From: Prochilodus magdalenae
Taxonomy: Eukaryota; Chordata; Actinopteri; Characiformes; Prochilodontidae
NCBI GenBank assembly: GCA_024036415.1
Contig: JAMWET010000915.1
Span: forward strand, 186,001 to 250,000
Direction of reading: 5' to 3'
Length of the DNA: 64,000 nucleotides
This document shows, in pieces, positions 42,801-53,900 of this stretch. The position numbers were made by a program, and so were the translations under genes. Under the pieces are notes generated by a model that saw nothing but the letters and a program-made list of their open reading frames with translations, did no database searches and was not told the DNA's origin. Position 1 is the first letter of the stretch, and every line of letters begins with the position of its first letter.

Positions 42801-45379
42801 AATGTGCCTGGATTGGTTACGGTGTCAGTTCGCTAGACTGGATCGAGACCTTGCTGAAATATAAAGCGTGCTGGTCTAACCCCATTGCATGATATCCTTA
42901 TGCAGACCTCATGTGCTCATGTTCTTGCTGGTGCCCAGCTTTGGATTGCTGTTTGACCTTGTTTTCTTTAAATGTTGTTATTTGGATTTAAAGAAACTTT
43001 CTCAGAATGCTGAGGGTTGAGAAAGCACTTCTTTCTGTACATTTTTTATGTATTTATATATTTTTTAATACAGCCACCCTATCTATTTATTTACTTTACA
43101 ACATCCTAATGCATAGAAGAAAGAGTTTTTGATGTCACCAAGCACTGCGAGAGACTCTCCCTTTTTTTTCGTCTTGCTTTATCAGTTACTATTTCACGCT
43201 GAAACGCTCAATCAGTTCTTGTCAGAGTTCCAGAGCTTTGTTGATTTGGCCTATTTGCACTGGCAATGAGGTTAAACAGTGTTTTGAGAATGCAATAAAT
43301 CACAGCAGCACCACTTCTTAAAAGTTAAACTATCTTCTGGCCTCATCTGAGAGATTCTAACTTCTGTAACAACCAGAAGTTAGTTGTTGTATTGTCCTTC
43401 TGTTTTAGACTTGTGAAAACCAAGGGTGAACCGTGACAGCTAGATGAAACCAGCTATTACAGTCAGGCCTTCGGTTCAATCCATCAATGTCAAAACTCCT
43501 CCGATGGCAAACTACCTTTACAGTAATGCTGATTTTGCCCATCCCACACTTATTTGGCTGTTCTAGATTAAGACTAGAATATGAACACACATGTGAGCTT
43601 TAATGACACTTTCAGTAAAGTATCCTGTTATAAAGCCAGTGCTGCTGTTTTTCATTGCAAACAACCTGGAATGACTGACTTGTATTTAAAGGCAGCCCTG
43701 TATCTAGAACTCTAGGTACTGTAGGCCTACAGTCACTAAATTGGCAAATTAATATCTGATGGGTTGATTTCGCTGCCACTTGCTTATAATTGTTGGTAGT
43801 TATCTTGTCAGGCATTCAGTTCTTCTCTAGAAGTCCTAAGCAATGGCTGTGTTTGCTTGGTGGAAAATGACGATTGGGCAGTTCCTTATTGGGTGTTTCA
43901 AGAATCTAACCCTGACACTAACCGAAACGGTGCAATAAGCGCAGTACTATAGTACAATAATTTGCGTTGCTGTAGAAAGAATGCGAACAGTGCGTAATGA
44001 TTAATTGAGTTAAAATTAAACTCTTTATTTTTTGCTTCCCAGAAATTGTTAGAAAGCCCTGAGGGCTCCCCTCCAGTGCAAACCTGAGGGGAATAAACAG
44101 TGCAGCTTTTAGTTTATTTCTGAAAGGTCTAGTCTGTTCTGGTAATTAACCTGGTCCACAGGTAGAACTACCAGTAAGCTCTAATACTCATCGCTCTTTT
44201 TCTTGCTCGCCTTTTCTTTGTTCCTCCTCCCAAACGCAGGCCGAGTGACAGTTGTTCCACGCCTCCTACTCGCAGTGCTCACCTTGAGAGATGCTAACTG
44301 CAGTCAATTTCCAGTGATTTCAGGCCTGTCTGCTTCCATGCGTTCCTTGCTCAATGCTCGACTGAGCATACCTGACTGGCTGCATACTGAGCAGTTTGGA
44401 TGCACCAAGAAAAACTGTCTTTAGGCAATGGATGTTGTCTGTGGAATCACAGCAGCAGTTTTTGGGCATAGTATTGTCTCTTGCTGAGTCATTTACCTTC
44501 TTCTCTGGCTAACACCTTTTGGTTCCTGTGGTAGCCAATGCTTTCCTATCCAGCATTCTTTGTTTTTGTCTGCATGGCGTAATGATATCCCAAACTGCCG
44601 CTTCACCCTTGTCCATCCCTGCCCAAACTCATTTGTAGAGCTCTAGCTCCTGTTGATACCTGTTATCATGAAAGGTGATCCATCTGATTATTATTCTCAA
44701 GCTATTTATAGCTGTCTGGCAGGGTGCCTGGGAGCTGGAGAGACTGATATGGCCCCAAATGAAACCCCACAGCACAGGCCAATTCTACCACTCATCTATT
44801 GGCTTGAAGTCTTCATCGTATTTTTCTTATCAGCTCATTACGATTAGCTGATGAATAAGAATTTGCATATCTCCTCCACGGCTCTGGGGAATCCCTATCT
44901 GATTTCAGCTCTCTGTTCTGAGGGAATAAAGGAAGAGAGGGGGAGAGTCGGAGGTAGAAAAGAAGAGTGCAAGGATAAAAAGGGGAGGATGATGAATGAG
45001 TCAGACCTCAGGGACGGCTGCATTTCGAAGTTTTTCAATCTGATAGAAGCCATCATTTTAGTTGCCTTGATTTCCATGTCTGTAGCCGGTTTGCACTTTC
45101 TGTTGTAAAATGGCGGCAGTTTCACCCCCAGCTTTCGTAGTCAGTTGAGCAACCATTTAGCGAAGTGTTGATCTTTGTGTGATGTCGGAGAAGCACTTTA
45201 ACAGCATTTAAGTCATTTTCTTTCAGTTATTTTTCATTTCAGTGCTGTGAATAGTATTGATTCCCCCGCGGTGTCTGATGAGCAGTAATTGCCACAGTTT
45301 GGACCGTACCTACTCACCAAACACCATCTCTGAATTCTTCCTCCTCGCCCCACCTATTCAGTGTCCACTATGAACTCTG
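39854..45379. other. Noncoding DNA upstream of the candidate fbxw7 first exon
   Basis: No gene recognised. The last part (about 44640-45110) is less repetitive, with an octamer-like ATTTGCAT at about 44860 and other homeodomain-like words. It could be regulatory but shows no decisive signature. Confidence 0.5.
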
Positions 45380-46260
45380 GGATGAGTGGGTTGGAGCTGG
45401 AGGTGTAATTTCACTAAAAGGAATTTGCGTTGAGCGACTAGGGAGGGGGTGAAGTTGCAGTAACATGAACAATGATCGCTGCAGTCATCATGTCCTTGCT
45501 AGCTGCGTCACAGTCAGAGATGGCAGTGAGCTGTTGTTGTGAGAGACTGTGATTTCCAGCAGTGCAGTGATGAGGACCTGTATGTGTGGAGAGGTAGAGG
45601 CACTATTCCCGTTTGCGAGTGAGTAGAGCCAGCCGAGTGCCGTAGCCCAGAGTGGGGAGAGAGAGGGAGGGAACAGCAGGGGGAGGGGCTTGGAGAGAGG
45701 CCGTGCGACAAGATGCTGGGAAGAGAACATTGTTTTGGAGAAAGAGGCAAGAGGGAGAAGGTGCAGAGCATCTCTAGCAGCTAAGTGGAGGGAGGGTGGA
45801 CGTGACCTTTTTTAATAAGCTGCAATTCACTGGATGGTTTGGAGAGCTTGTTTGGAGAGCAGCTACTTGCTGCAAGTGCATCGCCAGTGTACCGCCACAG
45901 ACATTGCAGAGCTTTGGGTTCCTGCTGGATGATGTCCAACTGTCTGGTGGTCTTCCTTAACGGCATTGACAAAGTTACTAAGAAGAGTTGACTGGACTAT
46001 GAGGGTTGGTTTCAATTGCCGCGATCACATAGCTGCTGATCAGAAAGCTCAGCCCCTGTCTGGTATGCCCCGTGATATGGATACCGCTTTTTGAGTCCTT
46101 TGGGACTTGCAGAGGTGACCTGTTGTTTGTGGTGTTCCTGGTGGTTCAAGAGTCCAACCTTCAAGCTTGTGGGTCTTTATTAGAGAAGCTGCTGTGAATC
46201 GTTAGCCCTTGTGGGGAGAGGGATATACCTTCACGTCTTGGCCTGAAACATTGGTGTCTG
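45380..46260 (+). promoter_or_regulatory. Putative promoter / 5' leader upstream of the candidate fbxw7 first exon
   Basis: This stretch is richer in G and C than the DNA around it, with purine-rich GGGAGG-type tracts at about 45645-45760, and runs directly into the candidate exon ending at 46413. I see no clear TATA box. A hand count gives about 27 CpG in the 1 kb to 46413 against about 21 in the next kb, so there is no obvious CpG island. Several ATGs (for example 45465, 45472, 45490, 45520) would be upstream ATGs if this is transcribed leader. The transcription start cannot be placed from sequence alone. Confidence 0.3.
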
Positions 46261-46413
46261 ATGAGCAAGTCAATGTGCGGCTGTGGCTGCAGCATCATCT
46301 CCTCGCTAATGAAGAGGCTGGGTCGAACGGCCTGCTGCTCAGATCTGCTGTCCTGCAGCCACACCTCTGAACACCTGCAGCGCCTGGCTGCCGGCTGCCC
46401 CCCACAGCGCAAG
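46261..46413 (+). CDS. Candidate upstream first coding exon of an N-terminally extended Fbxw7
   Basis: A 51-codon open frame begins at ATG 46261, the first ATG after an in-frame TGA at 46195, and ends exactly at an AAG|GTAATG donor (46413/46414) in phase 0. Joined to the acceptor at 59123 it reads without a stop through 24 codons (beginning NVGKSLSSSDSLAKVQEVAS) into the canonical MNQ start of Fbxw7. Forty of its 51 codons end in G or C (hand count), high against the AT-rich surroundings, which favours coding. The peptide begins MSKSMCGCGCSIISSLMKRL and has seven cysteines (residues 6, 8, 10, 25, 26, 32, 46); I recognise no domain. The Kozak context is weak (C at -3, A at +4) and the donor is imperfect at +5, so it could also be a 5' UTR exon whose open frame is incidental, with translation mainly from 59195. 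Transcript evidence would settle this. Confidence 0.5.
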
Positions 46414-46735
46414 GTAATGCAGACGGGTGTTGCTGGGTTGTAGGCCTATACATAAGGGGATGGAGCTGGTGCTGGAGAACCCCTACTCTGGAATATGCAG
46501 TGTGACTGTATTGTGATAGTGATCAGTTAAGTCACATGTTTCTGAGTGTGTTGTGGAGATTGCTAGATTGAATTAGAATCGAGGAATGCTGAACTTGTAT
46601 TTATAGTTTAGTTTTAATTCTGTTTTTAGTTCATTTTATCTCTTCCATCTTGTTTAACATCAGAAAACCTAAGTTATTGTCATGTATATTTTATGTTTTT
46701 TGAAATGAGCATATCGACCACTGTTTTCCCTGTTC

Positions 46736-46770
46736 TAACATGCCCACTTTAACTCAGGAAGGGCATGTTA
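46736..46770. promoter_or_regulatory. p53-like inverted pair of half-sites in the first intron
   Basis: TAACATGCCC (46736-46745) and GGGCATGTTA (46761-46770) are perfect inverted copies with a 15-bp spacer. Each matches the p53 half-site RRRCWWGYYY at 9 of 10 positions, with mismatches only at the outermost bases. The spacer is slightly longer than the usual 0-13 bp. Confidence 0.3.
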
Positions 46771-48366
46771 AAAGCTTGGATCAGAGGAAATATTAGAGTG
46801 TGTATTAATGCTAGCGGTTTCTGCTAGTTTGCTAGTTTCCTTATAGTTTTGCTTGGGGTATCTCTGCATTATGCTTCCTAGTTTATCAAGTCGAGCAGCT
46901 CTGCTCCAAGACGGTTATCGATTCTAGTCTGTGCGTTAGTTTGCTTCATCAGACGAACATGTACACTGTTAGGTTGTGGCTTTAAGATGACTCTGCATTG
47001 TGGCCAGGGCAGACAGAAGTTTCTGGTAATGGCTTCTGATAAAGATTTCTGTTTCTCTGATTGCGCTCAGTATGGCCGGCCTTGCAGTTGCCTTCTCTCT
47101 GATGATATTTAGCCATTAGAAGGACCTGGGAGACCATGTAAGCGCACTAGTGTAATTGATTTTGTAATGGAACCAGGTGATTTAATGGCCGTCTTGCTGC
47201 CTTGACAACCACAGAAATTTGCTTTGAACTGGATAGCGTTCTGAATGGGCACCTTTTAAAAGGCTGTCTGTGACGGAGCTCTCCTCCTCCGCTGCTGAAA
47301 AGCCCTTTATATTTGCGGAACGGTTTGTCTTCGGCAGATAAGTGGACGAAAACGTTGGGACATTGACCCTCTTGAGCTTTTCTCCTCTCTGCTGATTGGT
47401 AGGCTGTTCTCTTGTAGTTCCACCTGACTGGAACTGACTGTCATAATTTAGATGCTGTCTTGTCTGAGGAAGTTCTGACAGCCGTTTTTGTTTGCTCCAC
47501 AGTGTGGCGTCCTGATGTGTTAATATCTTTGAGGAATTAAAATGTAAATTCACACCTTGAGTTCTGTGCAAGTGACTTAGACCACCCTTCATTTGTTACA
47601 TTTCCAGTCAAAACTGCTTTAAATTGGGCAGATGTTGCTACTACTTAATGTATTATCACATTTTCAGTATTTATTGTACCTATTATTTTTATTTGAAACC
47701 AGCAACTTCTTTAATTTGACAGTTTGAGCTTCTTGACAGCTACATGTGGTCTAACAGTGGAAGAGTGGATAGAAACACCTATGGATGTTTTCAGATCTGA
47801 TGAAAGAGTGGAGCCCTCCTCTCTCAAAGATCTCAAAGCCTAATGTGCTGGGTACAGTTTTGTTGTTATGCCTGGTTCTTAGGTTTGTATGTTGGCTTTA
47901 TGCAGGTGGAGTGCCTTGTGTATAATCTCCTCAGGAATATCTCCCGGAAAAACAAGTTTCTGAAAGTTTATCTGTGAATAAAATAAATGAACAGTGGTCT
48001 GTGTCTTTGGCACAGTGCTGTGTAATATTGTTCCGTTCGGGAAAGATTGAATTATAGCAAGGAAGTACACATCATACATTTCCAAAGCTCTTATCCAGCA
48101 GTCCAATGTATAATTAAAGAGGGCATGTTTCCCTCTTTCTCGCAGATCTTTTTCTAAAGTAGAGGTCTAAAATTTCCTTCCTCAGAACTGACTGGGGCCT
48201 GAATCCTTTAATAGCGCTGCTATCGATTAATACCTTCTTCAATGAAATGTAGACTCAAGGGCATGAGAAAGCATTAGCCATGTATTTATGGGATTACTGG
48301 GCTAAAAGAGGACTTGACTCTGGTACTGTGCCCGTTACTGCGCCCTGTGCTGCTGTGGGGGAAAAA

Positions 48367-48399
48367 ATATATATATATATATTATATATATATATATAA
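48367..48399. repeat. (TA)n microsatellite
   Basis: About 33 bp of TA with a single phase break (ATTATA). Confidence 0.95.
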
Positions 48400-50954
48400 T
48401 TTATAAAGATTAGCATCCTCTTTAATATTGCGTATTAGTGCAGCACGTCATGAGATAAAGCTAATTACTTTGCTGGCAGGGACTATTATTCGGATGGATT
48501 GCTACGAGACAGTGCTCCGATGCTGGGCTAATTTAGCTCTGCTCTTTATTGTCACGTCACTTCCCTGGAGAAATGTCACTTGGAATCAAGACTACAGACA
48601 GCAGAAAGTATTCTCTAGTTCAAGAGTGTCCTTCCAGGAGTGAGGGGACATTTGATAACATACTGATCCCTCTTTTGTTTCCTCCTCTGGGGTGATACTG
48701 TGCCACCTATTTTCTTCAGTTCCTTGGGTCGCTGCTTTTTCCTTAATATCTGCAAATTTGAACGGATTGTTTTATTAAGTTTTATTTCTTCATAAGTGTT
48801 CATGTGAAAGCTTCAGTGAGGGTGCTTTTAGAGGTGAACGTTCACGTCAGACCACTCAAGACTAATTTTGTTTACATCTTAACAATTTAATTCTGCAGAC
48901 AATTAAATGTCTTAACATCCTTCATGATTTCCACCTTGACTTCAGGTACCCTGTATCTAGGTGTAATGTGTAAAGTCCTAGTTCACTTTCAGATCAAAGA
49001 CGCCTCTAATGCTGATTTCTGCCTGCGACCCTGTGGAACTTTTAGTAGTATTTTAGCACTAAGCTAATGCACTTAGTTAATGCCCTTAATTAACCCTTTT
49101 GTGTCTGTCGAAACTCAACATGAGAAGCCTGACCTATAGTGACTTTCGGTAAAAGTTCTTGGCATAGAGCCACTGTTTGCCATTTTTCAACAACTGACTG
49201 AAATCTGGTTAGATTTCGACATTCACTGTTAAGCGTTGTATGTAAAGCTTCCAGAAGGCCTGTTATACTAGTTTGGTCCTCCTAAGCTAGTAATTTGTTG
49301 ATTCCTGTCACTTTCTAATTTTGCTGGTAGGTAATCTAACCTGTTAACCCTTTAGTTCAGCTTCAGGACCAGTGGAAATGCCTACTCGACTTTATCCACC
49401 TGAATACTAAGGAGGAAAATATTCTGATTGGACTTTTAATTTGGGACCTTCAGAATCTGCATTGCTAAACTAAACAAAGTAATAGCTGCTACTATGTTCA
49501 CAAAGATTAAGCATAACCAGCGTTACAATTCTTTTAAATAAAGATGTTTTATTGTTTATGTCTCAGAATTTGTCAGGCCTTGAAGGTATTGAAGGTTCTC
49601 CACTGCCGATTAGCAGGTTGCCTTTGGCCTTGTGCTGAGTGACATCTTGGTTGTCTTTCTTTGTGTGATCTTTCTTTATCAGGGAGTGCTCCCGCAGCCT
49701 GCATGCGAGCTTGGCATGATTGAGCCTGCCTCACATGACTCATCAGGCTAAAGTTTTCAGCCCTGCGTGTAGGTTTTCCCACGCTGTTAGTCTGATCAGC
49801 ATTGCTCTGATTGACCATCATCACAGTCGTATCACGGCCTGTGTCAGCACATGCTGCAGGGTGAAAACAAATCGCCAGACCGCTCAGTCTGTTTTCCTAA
49901 TGACGCCTATGTTTTCGTTCCTGCTCTGCTGCACCCCCTCAATCCCCCACCCCCATCTTTACTCTGCCCTTTATGTTAGAAGTACCGGATGAGAGCGGTT
50001 AGAGTGCAGTGTTGGCATCTTTCCCCCTCTTGGGGGCGGTGATTAAATCTCCATGCAAGTAAACTCCTGTTTGTGTGTGCTGAATGTCCTTAGCCAGTAT
50101 CCCGTTCCTTTGTGCTGCTGATGAATCAGGGGTTTATGTGGAAAGTTGCAAAGACTTTAAACGGGGAAATCCCTGTTTGCCGTTCTGGCTTCTTTTACAT
50201 AGTGGTTCGCTCTGATAATGAGGACTATAAAAATCACAGAACCATGTTGTACAAGGCCAAAGATCCTTAGAGACCCAACAGATCCCTGCTAGGCATTTTT
50301 ACCTGCCTGTTTGAATCACTGCTTCATACGGAGCTGTTCAGTTGTGCTCTTGATTGAAGGGTGTGTTTAACGGTAGCCCACATTTGCTTGAATTGTTTGC
50401 AAGCTTGTTCACATGGCTGATGGACACTGCATGGTCTTATTTAGAGATACTTTAAAGACATGCTTGTTTGTATGATTTTTCAGACTGACACTTGATAATT
50501 TTACTCTGCTCTCCCAGAGCAGGAACACTTGACTATCTGGTACGTTAGTGTTTAGGCTATGTATTGCCCTCACTAGACAGGTACCTGAGGTGTCTGATAG
50601 TCTTGAATTATTTCATGCGTTTATTGATTCAAAATCCAGAAAGGCCTCTTTTCCTGTAATAAAGAATGTCTGGCGATGCTTCACTTTCACTGTCAGATGG
50701 TTTTCCGACATCCTTTCTTGCTGCTTGCCTTTGCGAGAGCGCAGACCTCTGTGGGACTGGGTTTCATATTGTTGCAGCCACATCTTTCCTGCTTTTGCCC
50801 TTCCGTGCCTTTGATGGCCTGCTTGCTTCCTGCTTTGCTATTGATTTTCAGCCATGCAAAGTAGCCTTTTAAAGTAGACTGGATTGGAGCTCTGGCGATC
50901 CTCTGGAGTGGATATTGTAACAGGTGCCCACCCTATGGCAGTTAGATGGCCTTC

Positions 50955-50967
50955 TGGCTATTTGCCA
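50955..50967. promoter_or_regulatory. NFI-type palindrome
   Basis: TGGCTATTTGCCA is a canonical NFI site TGGC-N5-GCCA. It lies in a low-repeat island (about 50650-51210) with many further GGC/GCC words. Confidence 0.35.
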
Positions 50968-53900
50968 GTGGCGTAAGAGAGGCGCTCTTTCAGTGGCAAG
51001 GCCTGTGATTTTGGCTATCGCAGCACCAGGCCAGAATGAGGCTTTTGCAAGGCTTAACACCCACAGCTGTGGCTTCGTCTGGCATGTCCAAAGTTTGCAC
51101 CGTGGCCTGCCAAGGCTGGGCGACCTTATCAAGAGCTGTATTCGACATGTAGCATTGGCCCATATTGCTGAAATGCTCAGTGCTAACCAGGCCTGGTAAT
51201 CAGCACGGGCATGAAAATGTCCAATACAGGGCACAGCTAGATTTCTTACCATTAATAAAAAGTTATTTAATGGCAAGAAAATTATTGCAAAATGTCTGTT
51301 TGTATTATTGGGTTATGGGTCCGTATGTAGACCATGATGTCTTTTGCTTATAGCACAATATATTTAAAGATAGAGCATTAAATTGTTAAATTGCAGATTA
51401 TCGAATGAAATGCACCATTTCAGAACTAAAAGCATTCACTTTAATGCTTAAGACTGAAATGGGAACCAAGAAATTTCAAATGAATATTGACTATGTATGC
51501 AGCTGGTGCAGATCTGCATCTCGTCGCTGGTTTTATCAGTGGCAACCCAACATGCTAACGAACTAAACAATGGCAAATGCCGTAGACTTGCAGACTAAAA
51601 AAAGACATTTTGTTTATTGTCATGGTTTTTATTTCTTTTAACTGAGCCCTGGTCTCGTGGGCCAACAGGTTATTAAGCTGCTGGCGCTAGATTGTCGCTG
51701 CTGTCTAGGGTAATTAGGGTCTTTAATCCCACCTTCAAATCCGTTTGATCTGTGCACATTTTAATACCTGGTGTACAACCAATAGCCAGGTAGCTGTAAA
51801 ATGCTATTCTTAGCTAATAAGACAGTTTGCCAGGAGGTAATGAGTGTTTTTACAACATGTAATGAGTTTTCCACCAACATCTGCCGGTTAATTGCAGTTT
51901 TTGTAGGGCTTTTTTGCTGTTATTCCATTGGCTCAGATTTAGCTCAGATTTTTTTCATGACTGGTGTTGAAATTAGTTTACGTCTTGCCCTGTGAGACTT
52001 TGACTAACCTGGTGGATGAATGGACAGATGTTCTCCTTGACTAACTAGAAGAGAATTTTTAGTCTAAGCTTTGAATGGTGAAGACTATTTAAGATGCTTG
52101 GCCACTGTTGCATACCTCTGTCTCGAGGTCGTGCTAGCTGCAAGCTCTTTTGCAGTGACCTTGTTCTTGCCTTTTGTGAATGAGCTGTGCATCCTGGAGG
52201 CATTGGCTGGTTCACTCTGTCATTCTAATGCTGTGTTCACACCTGTCTCAGGCTGTGTCCTCCAGACAGTTTTATTGCTGATCTACAGACAAGGGTAGCG
52301 GACGTTGCCTCATAGCGTAGTGCCATTCCATCATGATGCAAACCTCCACAATGGAGAGGGCCATGATGTCGGGGAGGACTGATGGCCTTGGCAGGCAGAG
52401 ATGTTCAGTTACCATGGAGTCAGCACAGGCTCTGGATGTCAGTGAATTGATTGCTGTCGTGGTTCTGTCTTTAGTCTTGTGCTGCAGTGCTGCTACTTCC
52501 CTGTGTGTTTATACCAGTAGGAATATTTAAAGAAGGACCTTTACATATTTAGGCTTTTAGCTGCAGAGGCTCTCAAAATATAGAACAATGTGGGTCATTT
52601 CTGTTGAATGTTTTTGGCCTTTCCTTGGTTGACATTGATTAAGGTGGGACTACTTTGGAAGATGTCAGTTCATTCCTCAAGTCAGTCAGTGTTAATGCAG
52701 TTTGTTGAGCGTGACTTTGTTAGTAATCTGTTACACAGTCACACAGATTTAAAGCTGAATAAAACATTTTCTCCTATGGTGCTGGTTTGGTTGCTCCGGC
52801 TACACCCCTATCAATCATTGTGTGGTCTAAAATGGTCACAGTTCCTGTTCAGGGATCAAAGTTTTGAATTTTTGAGTTTTTGAATGTGGTCCCATTTGCA
52901 ATAACATATATTTAATTTTGCTATGCCCGTCAGAAATCAATCTAGACACAATCAACATCGTGTTTGATAATGTTATTGCTTCACATTCTGTTGGTAATTC
53001 ATTTTCCTAATAGTCTAGATTTTTTCCCCCATGTAATGTGACCTTTTATTAATGACACCAAGTTTTAATATTTGCTGTTATTGACAGCCCTTTAAAAATC
53101 TATGCTGCCTATGCTGTTGGCAAGAAATGGCTTTTCATACTTACTTCAGTCGTCATTTCCTTGGTTTTGAAGCTATTTGTGTATGCTTGCCCATTCATTC
53201 ACTGGTGTGTCAACAAACACAATTGACTCCACAAACAATAACAACAAGCACCATAATTCACACTGGGCCAGAGTGGGCGATTGCGGAAGCTTTGTTTTTC
53301 CGCGAGGACATTTGGTGAATTCAGCTATTCATAGCCTTCCGCCGGTGGGCCTGCAGCACTCCACTGCAGGTCCCTGGGGGATGGCCTCGCAATCGGAGAC
53401 TGGTCTGATGTCTCACTTCAGTGCTGTTAGAGGATATGTCAGCCAAGCCGTCCCCACCCACCAAGGTCACAAAGCAAGAGAGAGCGTGCATGAACTTTCC
53501 TGACCTTTTGTGGTTGCGTTTACCAGTCAAGGTCTAGTTTGGGCCTTGGGTAAGGTTACACCCTCAGAAAAATCATTGTAGGTTTTTCATCAAGGTCAGA
53601 GAACAGAAACAGATGCTATTGCATGGTCTCTCAAGGTTAAATGAATTCCTGCCAGACAGTATGAGAGGTTTCCTCATGTATTTGTACTCTTCCCTACAAA
53701 GGTGTCTTTTCTAGGAGATGATGGTCTGTGGGCTTTGCAGGAAATGACCTTCTCTAACCAGCAATACGGCCTCTTGTATTGCTCCAGCTCTCTCTCCTCC
53801 TGTTTCCAAACGAGTTGAGGTGCCAGAAGCATTTTGGAGGCTTTGGCGTTTCCCTTGCTGCTGTAGATGGAGATAAATGGGCTGTCGCTGAAGTGTACGC

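Noticed and set aside
50869..51276. 135-residue minus-strand frame and overlapping plus frames
   Set aside because: Openness reflects the GC-richer composition of the island; no recognisable domain and no splice-site support.
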